Made by a program: the position numbers and the translations under genes
Notes under the pieces: generated by a model
What the model was told of the DNA's origin: nothing
Database searches by the model: none
What the model saw: the letters and a program-made list of their open reading frames with translations, nothing else
NCBI GenBank assembly: GCA_013180625.2
Contig: SNVD02009713.1
Location: 62,001-126,000 of the forward strand
DNA length: 64,000 nt
Direction of reading: 5' to 3'
Source: Boswellia sacra
Taxonomy: Eukaryota; Streptophyta; Magnoliopsida; Sapindales; Burseraceae
Part shown: positions 1 through 10,919 of the stretch, in pieces
Layout: each line of letters starts with the position of its first letter
Numbering within the stretch: position 1 is the first letter of the stretch

Positions 1-540
1 TCCGCTTGACACTCGACACTGTAATTCCGCTCGACACTCAACACTCATACCTACATATCGAGTCATGCATACAACACACGACACTGTCCACTAGACACTC
101 GGCACCAGACACTCGACACTTACACCTACATGTCGAGTTGTGCATACAACACGCGACACTGTCCACTCGACACTTAGCACCAGATACTCGACACTCACAC
201 CTACATGTCGAGTCGTGCATACAACACGTGACACTATCCACTCGACACTCGAAACTTCCATAACCGACACTCGACACGTTCATAACCGACACTCGACACT
301 TCCATAGCCTATATGTCGAGTCGCGCATACAACACGAGACACTGTCCACTCGACACTCAGCACCAGACACTTGACACTTCCATAACTGACACTCGACACA
401 TTCATAACCGACACTCAACACTTCCATAGCCTACATGTCGAGTCACGCATACAACACGCGACACTCGACCACTCGACACTCCATCGCTCGATGCTCTACC
501 ACTCGACACTCGAACGCTTGACACTAAACCGCTCGACACT
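1..540. repeat. CGACACT heptamer array with ~75 bp higher-order period
   Basis: The sequence is a degenerate array of the heptamer CGACACT, and its variants, interrupted by a recurring block that contains TACATGTCGAG and a CATACAACAC motif. That block recurs about every 75 bp (near 131 and 206). Because 75 is a multiple of three the array stays open in several frames and produces spurious ORFs on both strands, rich in Cys/Val/Ser/Arg on the minus strand. Part of the LTR of element A; no coding role is supported. Confidence 0.85.
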
Positions 541-1172
541 CGACACCTTCATATCAGATTGTGTCATATTCACAACCAGTATCAAAAATACAGAATCGTG
601 AAATAGAACCATTTCCAGATCTCAATCCCCAACTTCAAAAATTCACCCAAAATTTCATTCACAATCCAAATTCCATGAAATCAATGACTGTTTAAAGCTT
701 CATAAGCACATAACTTCATCAATAATTCATCATCCAAGCAACAAACAATCAATTTAACAACAATTCACATGCACTATAAACCCATATCAATTTAAAATAG
801 CAAAATAGATAATACAATTTAAGTATAGTGTTAGAAAATTCCTACATGGTTTCCAAGCCTATACACCTATTTGATTTTTCCTTCTTTTCCTCTCTTTTCT
901 TCTTCTTCTTTCCCTCTCCTTTTAACCCGTTAGACTCTCCTCTTCCATCACGAAATGAAAGAAAAATCTCCTCTTTGGAACTCTAATATCTCTTAAATAT
1001 CTAAGGCTACCCATGGGCCTAAGTCCATTCATTTGTAATCTAAGCCCAATTCATCCTTATCAATTTCCAACACAAGCCCACTACCATAATCTAACCCAAT
1101 TCTCATTTACTTAAACATGGCATATTTCTAAAATTGTAATATATATCTATATATATATATTGGGATTCCACA
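1..1172 (-). mobile_element. Downstream (3') LTR of gypsy element A, cut by window edge
   Basis: This stretch is an imperfect copy of about 9,140-10,311, and both copies stop at the same motif (TGTGGAATCCCA read on the minus strand). On the minus strand the LTR therefore begins at 1172, directly after a polypurine tract, so this is the 3' LTR of a minus-strand element. It consists of the CGACACT-type array (1-540), a unique AT-rich part, a pyrimidine-rich run near 880-930 and a short TA microsatellite at about 1140-1160. The other end of the LTR, and hence the left target-site duplication, lies outside the window. Confidence 0.85.
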
Positions 1173-1186
1173 ATCTACCCTCCTAA
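1173..1186 (-). other. Polypurine tract of gypsy element A
   Basis: On the minus strand a purine-rich run (AGGAGGGTAGAT) abuts the LTR start TGTGGAATCCCA. This is the expected plus-strand DNA priming site next to a 3' LTR and fixes both the element's orientation and the LTR boundary at 1172. Confidence 0.75.
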
Positions 1187-1238
1187 AAATAAATTTCGTC
1201 GAAATTTGAAAATATGAGTAAGAAATTACCTCTTGCAT

Positions 1239-2336
1239 TCAAAAGATCAGGATATTTTCTTTGTATCTCTGACTCTGACTCCCATGTGGCCTCTTCAACG
1301 CCATGGTGCTTCCACAAGACCTAGTTAACGGAATGGTCTTGCCACGTAGGACTTGCACTCTTGTGTCCAAAATTTGAATAGGAACCTCTTTATATGAAAC
1401 ATCTTGTTGAATATCCAACTCACTCCAATCTAGCATATGTGTTAGGTGAGGCCTATACTTCCTTAGCATCGATACATGAAATATGTTATGAATTCTCGAT
1501 AATCGTGGCGGCAATGCTAGCTCATAAACTACTTCGCCAACCCGCCTTAGAATCTCAAATGGGTCAATGTAGCGTGGAGCTAGTTTACCTTTCTATCCAA
1601 AACGCATCAAGCCATTACGCGGAGACACTTTTAAAAACACATGGTCACCCACTTTGAATTCTAACTGTCGTCTCCTTTTGTCTGTATAGCTTTTCTGTCA
1701 ACTAAGAGCTGTAAACCTGAGATCTCTATCTGACACCACTGAAACTGAAACTCCATGCAATCTCACAATTTCTTTAATGTACAGCCGACTCAAAACATCC
1801 ACCGAATCGGTTGTGCGAATAGGAAGAAAATGTGATACCTTTGCTAACCTATCTACAATCACCCATATTGCATTCTTTCCTTTCAAAGAACGTGGTAATC
1901 CAGTAACAAAATCCATGATTATGTAGTCCCATTTCCATTCTGCTACAAGAAGTGGTTGGAGTAATCCTGCAGGCCTTTGATGCCCAGCCTTCACTTGTTG
2001 ACAAGTAAGGCATCTGGACACATATTCAACAACATCCCTTTTCATTCCTTTCCACTAAAATTGTCGACGTAAGTCATGATACATCTTGGTACCACCAGAA
2101 TGAACAACAAATTTAGAGTGATGAAATTCCTTAAGGATATCGTCTTTACACTCTTTACTTGATGGAACAAAGATCCTGCCCTTGAATCGTAAACTCCCAT
2201 CCGAACCAATTGTCCAATTAACACTTCCATCACCGTGTAACACTTGCTCATACAAGGCTCTAGTCTCTAAATCTTGATGTTGCAACTCAATTACTCTGTG
2301 CACAAGAGACGGTTGAGCAACAAGTGTAAAAGGCAA
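1239..2336 (-). pseudogene. Gypsy A integrase remnant with chromodomain-like C-terminus
   Basis: Three broken frames read as one integrase. Frame 2336-2055 holds the linker before the zinc-binding region. Frame 2045-1698 carries the Cys-Cys half of the HHCC finger ([10 protein letters not shown]) and the start of the catalytic core ([12 protein letters not shown] and VSDRD). Frame 1514-1239 carries HNIFHVSMLRKY followed by a degenerate chromodomain-like tail, typical of the Del/Tekay chromovirus branch. Just after VSDRD the core breaks off and the text jumps to the post-core QKSYTDKRRR-type segment, so the region with the catalytic Glu is missing. It cannot encode an active integrase. Confidence 0.8.
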
Positions 2337-4153
2337 ATTTGATCTCCGCGATCCTCAACCAATATATCATAATCCTGAATAGACTGCAACATGCTCCATT
2401 CTCCTATCATTGCACTAACCATAGCTCTCGACTTTCTACTTAATGCATCAGCCACCACATTTGCTTTACCTGGGTGATAATATATTTCAAACTTTTATGA
2501 TCACAAAAGACTTCAAACCTCTCACCATATAAATAATGTCACCAAATTTTCAAAGCATACCCTACCGCCGTAAGTTCTAAATCATGGGTAGGATAATCCT
2601 GCTCATGAGGTTTCAACTGGTGAGAAGCATAGACTACAACCTGACCTTGTTGCATTAATACACATCTTAATCCATTCAAGGAGGCATCAGTGGATACAAC
2701 ATAATCAACTCCACGTTGTGGTATCACAAGAATAGGTGTTGAAGTCAATCTTTTCTTCAATTCTTGGAATGCTTGCTCACATGCATCATTCCATTCAAAT
2801 TTAACTCCTTTCCTTGTTAACCTAGTCGTTGGTGCAGCCAATCGAGAAAAATTATCAACCAAAACACCGATAGTAACCTGCTAGACCCAAGAAACTACGT
2901 ACTTCAAACACATTCTTTGGTCTTTCCCATTTCATAACTGCTTCCACTTTCGATGGATCCACTGAGATTCCTTGTCTTGGCACCATATGGGCTAAAAATT
3001 TTACTTCTGATAGCCAAAATTCACATTTACTCAGCATGGCATAAAGACGATGCTCTCTCAATATTTGAAGTGCTATACATAGATGTTGCTCATGTTCAAC
3101 TTCATTTGAAGAATAAATAAGTATATCATCCACAAACACAATTACAAATTGGTCCAAGTGAGGTTTGAAAATACAGTTCATCAAATCCATAAAGGCAGCA
3201 GGAGCATTAGTTAGTTCAAATGGCATGACCAAAAACTCATAATGCCCATAACGGGTACGACAAACGGTCTTTGGTATGTCTTCTTCCTTTATCCTCAATT
3301 GATGATAGCCCGAACGAAGATCTATCTTGGAAAAAAAACAACAAGATCCTCTTAACTAGTCGAACAAATCATCGATCCTAGGTAAAGGATATTTGTTTTT
3401 CACTATAACCTGATTTAACTGCCTGTAATCTATACATAAACGTAATGAACCATCTTTCTTCTTCACAAACAATGCTGGTGCACCCCAGGGAGAAGTACTT
3501 GGTCGGATGAATCCTTTTTCTAACAGCTCTTCTATTTGTAGCTTTAGCTCCCTCAACTCTACTGGAACCATTCGGTAAGGAGCAACTGATATGGGTGCCA
3601 CACCTGGACACACCTCGATAGCAAACTCCACTTCTCTAGTTGGAGGTAACCCGGGCAACTCTTTAGGAAAAACATCAGGAAAATCACTTACCACATGAGG
3701 AAGTTCATAAACCCCTTTATTAGTCTCTTCTACCAATATACTTACAATCATGCTTCTGACCCCTTTTTGGTTTTGCAACCCAAGCAAAGGGTAATGCAAG
3801 AATGCATATTTGTCCCCATAGAAACTGAAAACGATCCCCTCAAGCGTGTGAATTATCACTTTCTTCTTGTAACAGTCTAATATAACTCGATAAGTTGACA
3901 ACCAATCAATTCCTAATATCACATCATACTCAGTGAAATCCATAAGTATCAAATCAAATGACAACCTGTGCCCCTTGATCTCTAGCACACAAGAACGACA
4001 TATCCTCCCAACTTCCAAAGTACTACCCATAGGTGACTCCACGTGTAATACAGAATCTAACAAATCAGACTCTAATCCTAGTGCAGATGCAAAATGAGTA
4101 GATATAAAGGAATGAGTTCTCTGTCTCTTAGCTGAACAATCATGCTGTCTCAT
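2337..4153 (-). pseudogene. Gypsy A protease / reverse transcriptase / RNase H remnant
   Basis: Frame 4153-3356 starts inside the aspartic protease: THSFIS is present but the catalytic Asp-Thr/Ser-Gly before it is gone. The flap region ([11 protein letters not shown]) and the N-terminal RT region ([18 protein letters not shown]) follow. Frame 3298-2855 carries the RT core with FVDDILIYS. Frame 2862-2539 carries the RNase H start ([13 protein letters not shown]). Stops and frameshifts separate these parts, and the stretch 2337-2538 is out of frame with its neighbours. Motif wording fits the Del/Tekay branch of Ty3/gypsy. Non-functional relic. Confidence 0.85.
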
Positions 4154-4906
4154 TCCTCTAGAAGGTATGCCAATACCCCCTCTTTGTAACTCTGAAAGAT
4201 CTCCTGTTCTACAACTAAGGTAGTCTCCCCCTCATCAGTATATGTCGTCAATCTACATACTGCAACTGAGGGTCTGATGTCATCTCTCAATCCCTTTTGA
4301 CATCTCCTAGCCTTACTAGCCTTATCTGCTACTAAACCAGGTGCAAAATGGGATAAGGCATTAAATCGTGCCTCATATTGTTGTAATGTCATATTCCCCT
4401 ATGTCAAGTATATGAACTCATTTTCCTTCTGATCATGAAAAACTGTAAGAAAATATTTGTCTAGAAAAGCAGTAGAGAAATCTCTCCAAGTGAGGATATT
4501 TCCTTCTCTAATACGCTCAATAGATGTCCACCACTGTAATACATCTCCTGTCAACAAGTGAGTTGCTACTCTAACCCGTAAATCTTTTTCAACTTGCAAA
4601 AGGTGAAAGAGACGCTCAACTCGTATAAGCCAATCTTCTGCGACATCCGGATCGGGCTTCCCATGAAAGATAGGAGGATTGTGACGTTGGACCCCTCTAA
4701 GTGCATTCTTCATTCTATTATCGACACTTAGTCGCTAATACCGGTTGAGGTGGTGGTGGCGGGTTAGCACGAAGAGTATCTCTAACTGTGTTTGCCACTA
4801 TCTCTGCCAATGTATTGGCCACATCTCTCATAGCCCTATAAAACTCCGACCTTTCACCACCCTCAGGTGGATTGGAACTCGAAGCACCTTGCGTACGAGA
4901 ACTCAT
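4150..4906 (-). pseudogene. Gypsy A gag remnant lacking the zinc knuckle
   Basis: Three minus-strand segments in order read as a retrotransposon gag. Segment 4906-4718 is an Ala/Pro-rich start. Segment 4713-4399 has PPIFHGKPDPDVAEDWL and a WW pair, the conserved retrotransposon-gag core. Segment 4392-4150 has MTLQQYEARFNALSHFAP. The gag text runs straight into the truncated protease at about 4150 with no CCHC zinc knuckle between them, so a deletion removed the nucleocapsid finger and the protease active site together. In-frame breaks lie at about 4716 and 4395. Confidence 0.8.
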
Positions 4907-5068
4907 TATTTGATTTTATCAATGGCAAAAACATAAGTGGCAAAATTTTATAACATATAGAACAGAAACATCATAACCAAACATTCAAGGCACATACAAG
5001 CACGCAAGACATAACTCTACCCCTCCCAAACCATCTACATCCTTTTCCCAAGTCCACAGTAAAGTTTA

Positions 5069-5081
5069 GGCTCTGACACCA
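5069..5081 (-). other. Primer-binding site of gypsy element A
   Basis: The minus strand reads TGGTGTCAGAGCC three bases after the LTR end (...GGGTGACA). It matches the 3' end of plant initiator tRNA-Met (TGGTATCAGAGC) with one mismatch. Related copies occur in the two extra tandem units at about 6605-6616 (exact match) and 8135-8146 (one mismatch). Confidence 0.8.
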
Positions 5082-5620
5082 CTCTGTCACCCTCTAAAAT
5101 TGCTTATTTAGAGACTTTAAGGGTGATTAATTAAGGAAAATAATAAAAAGACATCATTAATATCTCCTTTTTTTTGACATCATCATTTTCTAATTCACAC
5201 GTATATTTATACATATCACATAAATCCATTACAACATCTGGCTATTTGTTCAAAATAAACTTTACACACACTGGTGATTAAACTTAGTACATAGGTTGTT
5301 GATCACATAATAAAACTTCCTATCACGATTTAGGCTAGTCAAAACATATCCCAAAACATCGCATGCATGTAAACGCCCAGACTCCCTAGGAAAACTCTGG
5401 AACACCACTAGTACTAATATCTTTTTGTGTACCTGTGGAGGGAGGGGGTGAGCATATAGCCCAATAGAAAATATTCTAACATTATACTAAATTACAAGCA
5501 TTCAAACAGTTACTCAATTACATAGTTGCACAACCAACTATAATAAGTCAAGCAATCCTTCTCATTCACACATCAAGGTATCACTTATTCATCTGACAAT
5601 CAAAATTTTTCATCTAATGT

Positions 5621-6110
5621 TTCCTTTAGACCCGCATCCAAACGGCCTATTCAAGGTCTAACATTTCAAGTTTATATCCGTGTTCCCCTTGGATCCGCAT
5701 CCAAAATAGCCCATCCAAGGTCTAACATATCAAGTTTGTATTCGTGTTCCCATTGGATCCATATACAAAACGGCCCATCCAAGGTCCAACACATCAAGTT
5801 TATATTCGTGTTCCCCTTGGATCCATATACAAAACGGCCCATCTAAGGTCCAATACATCAAGGTTATACTCGTGTTTGCCTTAGATCCGTATACAAAATG
5901 GCCCATCCAAGGTCCAACACATCAAGTTTATATTCGTGTTCCCCTTGGATCCGTACACAAAACGGCCCATCCAAGGTCCAACACATCAAGTTTATATTCG
6001 TGTTCCCCTTGGATCCGTATACAAAACGGCCCATCCAAGGTTCAACACTAAAAATTTCATATCCACATTCTCCTTGGATCCGTATTCAAAACGGCCCAGC
6101 CAAGGTCCAA
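5621..6110. repeat. 64 bp tandem repeat array, copy 1
   Basis: Units contain CGGCCCATCCAAGGTC, a CATCAAGTTTATATTCGTG-type stretch and CCTTGGATCCGTATAC. The CGG landmark occurs at 5771, 5835, 5899, 5963 and 6027, giving an exact 64 bp period. Earlier units are more diverged. Reading frames through it are repeat artefacts. Confidence 0.9.
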
Positions 6111-6214
6111 TGCATACATTTACAAACCTTTCAATATAATTTCTAAAATAAATCTCAAGGAAATATAGTTTTTATGCAAAAGCTAGAACTTTCAGGAAGG
6201 GTGCACGCGATCGG

Positions 6215-6515
6215 GTCGATTCTATAATTCTGCTCGACACTCGACACTGTAATTCCGCTCGACACTTGACACCAGACACTCGACACTCACACCTACATAT
6301 CGAGTCGTGCATACAGCACATGACACTGTCCACTAGACACTCGGCACCAGACACTCGACACTAACACCTACATGTCGAGTTGTACATACAACACGCGACA
6401 CTGTCCACTCGACACTCAGCACCAGACACTCGACACTCACACCTACATGTCGAGTCGTACATACAACACACGACACTGTCCACTCGACACTCGACACTTC
6501 CATAACCGACACTCG
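6215..6515. repeat. CGACACT array in tandem unit 1
   Basis: Heptamer array with the TACATGTCGAG spacer block. It is truncated at 6515 by the join to the leader sequence of unit 2. Confidence 0.85.
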
Positions 6516-7149
6516 ACATTCAAGGCACATACAAGCACGTAAGACATAACTCTACCCCTCCCAAACCATCTACACCCTTTTCCCAAGTCCATAGTAAACC
6601 TTAGGCTCTGATACCACTCTATCACACCCTAAAATCTCTTATTAGACTTTAAGGGTGATTAATTAAGGAAAATAATAAAAAGACATCATTAATATCTCCC
6701 TTTTTTTGACATCATCATTTTCTAATTCACACATATATTTATACATATCACATAAATCCATTATAACATCTGGCTATTTGTTCAAAATAAACTTTACACA
6801 CACTGGTAATTAAACTTAGTACATAGGTTGATGATTACATAATAAAATTTCCTATCACGATTTAGGCTAGTCAAAACATATCCCAAAACATCGCATGCAT
6901 GCAAACGCCCAAACTCCCTAGGAAAGCTCTGGAACACCATTAGTACGATTATCTTTTTGTGTACCTGTGGAGGGAGGGGGTTAGCATATAGCCCAATAGA
7001 AAATATTCTAACATTATACTAAATTACAAGCATTCAAACAGTTACTCAATTACATAGTTGCACAACCAATTATAATAAGTCAAGCAATCCTTCTCATTCA
7101 CACATCAAGGTATCACTTATTCATCTGACAATCAAAATTTTTCATCTAA

Positions 7150-7640
7150 TGTTTCCTTTAGACCCGCATCCAAACGGCCTATTCAAGGTCTAACATTTCA
7201 AGTTTATATCCGTGTTCCCCTTGGATCCGCATCCAAAACGGTCCATCCAAGGTCTAACACATCAAGTTTGTATTCGTGTTCCTATTGGATCCGTATACAA
7301 AACGGCCCATCCAAGGTCCAACACATCAAGTTTATATTCGTGTTCCCCTTGGATCCATATACAAAACGGCCCATCTAAGGTCCAATACATCAAGGTTATA
7401 CTCGTGTTCCCCTTAGATCCGTATACAACACGGCCCATCCAAGGTCCAACACATCAAGTTTATATTCGTGTTCCTCTTGGATCCGTACACAAAATGGCCC
7501 ATCCAAGGTCACACATCAAGTTTATATTCGTGTTCCCCTTGGATCCGTATACAAAACGGCCCATCCAAGGTTCAACACTAAAAATATCATATCCACATTC
7601 TCCTTTGATCCGTATTCAAAACGGCCCAACTAAAGTCCAA
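7150..7640. repeat. 64 bp tandem repeat array, copy 2
   Basis: Same 64 bp family inside tandem unit 2. One unit near 7501 is a few bases short (AAGGTCACACATC instead of AAGGTCCAACACATC), a private indel that helps tell the copies apart. Confidence 0.85.
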
Positions 7641-7739
7641 TGCATACACTTACAAACCTTTCAATATAATTTCTAAAATAAATCTCAAGGCAATATAGTT
7701 TTTATGCAAAATCTAGAACTTTTAGGAAGGGTGCCCGTG

Positions 7740-8045
7740 ATCGGGTCGATTCTGTAATTCCGCTCGACACTCGACACTATAATTTCGCTCGACACTTGAC
7801 ACCAGACACTCGACACTCACACCTACATATCTAGTCGTGCATACAACACACGACACTGTCCACCAGACACTCGGCACCAGACACTCGACACTCACACCTA
7901 CATGTCGAGTTGTGCATACAACACGCGACACTGTCCACTCGACACTCAGCACCAGACACTCGACACTCACACCTACATGTCAAGTCGTGCATACAACACA
8001 CGACACTATCCACTCGACACTCGACACTTCCATAACCGACACTCG
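7740..8045. repeat. CGACACT array in tandem unit 2
   Basis: Same array and same truncation point as in unit 1, ending at the leader join at 8046. Confidence 0.85.
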
Positions 8046-8689
8046 ACATTCAAGGCACATACAAGCACGCAAGACATAACTCTACCCCTCCCAAACCATC
8101 TACACCTTTTTCCCAAGTCCACAGTAAAGCTTAGGCTCTTATACCACTTTGTCACCCCCTAAAATCTCTTATTAGACTTTAAGGGTGATTAATTAAGGAA
8201 AATAATAAAAAGACATCATTAATATCTCCATTTTTTTGACATCATCATTTTCTAATTCACACATATATTTATACATATCACATAAATCCATTACAATATC
8301 TGGTTATTTGTTCAAAATAAACTTTACACACACTGGTGATTAAACTTAGTACATAGGTTGATGATCACATAATAAAATTTCCTATCACGATTTAGGCTAG
8401 TCAAAACATATCCCAAAACATCGCATGCATGCAAATGCCCAGACTCCCTAGGAAAGCTCTGGAACACCATTAGTACGAATATCTTTTTGTGTACCTGTGG
8501 AGGGAGGGGGTGAGCATATAGCCCAATAGGAAATATTCTAACATTATACTAAATCACAAGCTTTCAAAGAGTTACTCAATTACATAGTTGCACAACCAAT
8601 TATAATAAGTCAAGCAATCCTTCTCATTCACACATCAAGGTATCACTTATTCATCTGACAAACAAAATTTTTCGTCTAATGTTTCCTTT

Positions 8690-9050
8690 AGACCCGTATC
8701 CAAACGGTCCATCCAAGGTCTAACATTTCAAGTTTACATCTGTGTTCCCCTTGGATCCGCATCCAAAACGGCCCATCTAAGGTCCAACACATCAAGTTTA
8801 TATTCGTGTTTCCTTTGGATCCGTATGCAAAATGGCCCATCTAAGGTCCAACACATCAAGTTTATATTCGTGTTCCCCTTGGATCCGTATACAAAACGGC
8901 CTATCCAAGGTCCAACACATCAAGTTTATATTCGTGTTCCCCTTGTATCCGTATACAAAACGGCCAATCCAAGGTCCAACACGAAGAATTTCATGTCTGC
9001 ATTCTCCTTGTATCCGTATTCAAAACGGCCCATCCAAGGTCCAATGCATA
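8690..9050. repeat. 64 bp tandem repeat array, copy 3
   Basis: Same family inside tandem unit 3, with about two fewer repeat units than copies 1 and 2. Array length therefore differs between LTR units. Confidence 0.85.
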
Positions 9051-9139
9051 CACCTACAAACCTTCAATATAATTTCTAAAATAAATCTCAAGGCAATACA
9101 GTTTTCATGCAAAATCCAGAATTTTCAGGAAGGGTGCAC

Positions 9140-9655
9140 GCAGTCGGGTCGATTCTGCAATTCCACTCAACACTCGGCACCAGACACTCGACACTCACAC
9201 CTACATGTCGAGTCGTGCATACAACACGGGATACTATTCACTGGACACTCGGCACCAGACACTCGACACTCACACCTACATGTCGAGTCATGCATACAAC
9301 ACGCGACACTGTCTACTCGACACTCGACACCAGCCACTCGACACTTCCATAGCCGACACTCGACACATTCATAACTAACACTCGACACTTCCATAGCCTA
9401 CATGTCGAGTCGCGCATACAAAACGCGACACTGTCCACTCGACACTCGGCACCAGACACTCGACACTTCCATAACCGACACTCGACACTTCCATAACTGA
9501 CAGTTGACACTTCCATAGCCTACATGTTGAGTCGCGCATACAACACGCGACACTATCCACTCAACACTCGACTGCTCAACGCTCGACCACTCGACACTCA
9601 AACGCTCTACACTCGATCACTCGACACTAGACCACTCGACACTCGAAACCTTCAT
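9140..9655. repeat. CGACACT array in tandem unit 3 (complete)
   Basis: The longest of the arrays. It continues into the unique LTR part (CATATCAGATTGTGTC), as in the left LTR at about 548. Confidence 0.85.
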
Positions 9656-10271
9656 ATCAGATTGTGTCGGATCCACAACCAATATCAAAAATACAGAATC
9701 GTGAAATATAACCATTTCCAGATCTCAATCCCCAACTTAAAAAATTCACCCAAAATTTCATTCACAATCCAAATTCCATGAAACCAGTGACTGTTTAAAG
9801 CTTCATAAGCACAAAACTTCACTAATAATTCATCATCCAAGCAACAAACAATCAAGTTAACAACAATTCACATGCACTGCAAACCCATATCAATTTAAAA
9901 CAGCAAAATAGATAATACAATTTAAGTATAGTGATAGAAAATTCTTACCTGGTTTTGAAGCCTATACACCTCTTTGATTTTTCCTTCTTTTCCTCTTTTT
10001 TTCTTCCTTCTCTTTTCTTTTTCTTCTTCTTTTTCTTCTTCTTTCCCTCTCCCTTTAACCCGTCAGACTCTCCTTTTCCATCACGAAATGAAAGAAAAAT
10101 CTCCTCTTTGGAACTCTAATATCTCTTAAATATCCAAGGCTACCCATGGGCCTAAGTCCATTCATTTGTAATCTAAGCCCAATTCATCCTTATCAATTTT
10201 CAACACAAGCCCACTACCATAATCCAACCCAATTCTCATTTATTTAAACATGGCATATTTCTAAAATTGTA

Positions 10272-10302
<31 letters not shown>

Positions 10303-10311
10303 GATTCCACA

Positions 10312-10915
10312 TATAATTTTCGATACCATCCGCAAACCTGACATGACATGACAAGAAAATTAATAGGTTTGGGTTTGTCTTAATCGTGGTCAGATTGTGC
10401 TCGAGTTGAAATTTTCAATCAGTTTGATAATCTTGACGTGTTCAGGTTGAGGGTCTAAACCTACAAGTGACACGAATCCGTTTAATGACACGAACCCGTT
10501 TAGTAACACGAACTCGTTGAGTGACATATTTAACACGAATAAAACATGATACTGTAAGTTTGTAATGCATAATCATGTCATAATTATGTTAATTATTTAA
10601 ATGTGTCATAATCGTGTCTGTAAACATGTCGTGGTCGTGTCAAATCATTTAAACGTGTCATATTTGTATTAATTACTTAAACGTCTCATAGTCGTGTTAA
10701 TTATTTAAACGTGTCGTAATTATGTTAAATGCATCATATTCGTCTCTAACACGGAAATGACATGTTTATTATTCGTGTTAGCGTGTCAGGTCATATAACC
10801 GGTTTAATAATCGTGTCGTGTTCGAATTATGTTTTTTTGACACGAATAATAAATAGGTCTTGTTTGGATTAGATCTTTTCGTGTCATTTCAAGCTCAAAC
10901 ACAATCTATGAACCT
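10312..10915. other. CGTGTC/ACACGAA-rich degenerate repeat, no gene
   Basis: No coding signal. Short motifs such as GACACGAA, CCGTTTA, AACGTGTC and TCGTGTC recur in both orientations, the look of a degenerate DNA-transposon end or an old non-autonomous element. I could not define terminal repeats or a target-site duplication. Confidence 0.4.
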
Positions 10916-10919
10916 CAAT

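Larger units (their letters stand above)
4981..6515 (-). repeat. Tandem unit 1 (leader + PBS + partial LTR)
   Basis: First of three units about 1.53 kb long. It begins at ACATTCAAGGCACATAC in the element's leader, passes through the PBS and the LTR edge, and ends inside the CGACACT array. Landmarks repeat at constant spacing: GTGTACCTGTGGAGG occurs at about 5427, 6959 and 8489. Confidence 0.85.
6516..8045 (-). repeat. Tandem unit 2 (leader + PBS + partial LTR)
   Basis: Second ~1.53 kb unit. It is joined to unit 1 where the CGACACT array runs into the leader motif ACATTCAAGG. The junction shares short homology (ACATTC region) with the native leader. Its PBS (about 6605-6616) is an exact match to TGGTATCAGAGC, better than the one beside the internal region. 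The LTR edge is slightly altered (TATCACACC instead of TGTCACC). Confidence 0.85.
5085..10311 (-). mobile_element. Upstream (5') LTR of gypsy element A, expanded by tandem units
   Basis: The block starts with TGTCACC (5085, beside the PBS) and ends with ...GGGATTCCACA (10,311), matching the end of the left LTR at 1172. A single complete LTR is probably 8150-10,311 (about 2.16 kb), because another PBS followed by TGTCACC sits there. The extra 3 kb comes from two additional tandem copies of a partial LTR fused to PBS and leader sequence. Each copy has, in order: a unique part, a 64 bp tandem array, and a CGACACT array; only the last copy has the terminal unique part. The base after 10,311 starts the flank (TATAA), whose partner is out of the window. 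Confidence 0.8.
8046..10311 (-). repeat. Tandem unit 3 (leader + PBS + complete LTR)
   Basis: Third unit, with the same leader/array junction as unit 2, which shows that units 2 and 3 arose by duplication of one fusion. Unlike the other two it continues past the CGACACT array into the terminal unique part of the LTR. It also has a longer pyrimidine run (about 9975-10,050) and a TA microsatellite (about 10,272-10,300) than the left LTR copy. Confidence 0.85.

Noticed and set aside
1..540. Open reading frames on both strands (Cys/Val/Ser-rich or His/Thr-rich) in the CGACACT arrays, here and at 6,200-6,600, 7,720-8,160 and 9,100-9,600
   Set aside because: They come from a repeat with a period divisible by three. 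They are open in several frames at once and share no domain.
1..540. Telomere-like heptamer
   Set aside because: Plant telomeres are TTTAGGG; CGACACT is unrelated apart from unit length.
5898..6146. Frames reading repeated MFPLDPYTKRPIQG-type text in the 64 bp arrays
   Set aside because: Translation of a tandem repeat inside an LTR; the same text appears in more than one frame.
5621..9050. CRISPR-like regular direct repeats
   Set aside because: Repeats are contiguous with no unique spacers, lie in a plant retrotransposon LTR, and have no cas genes.
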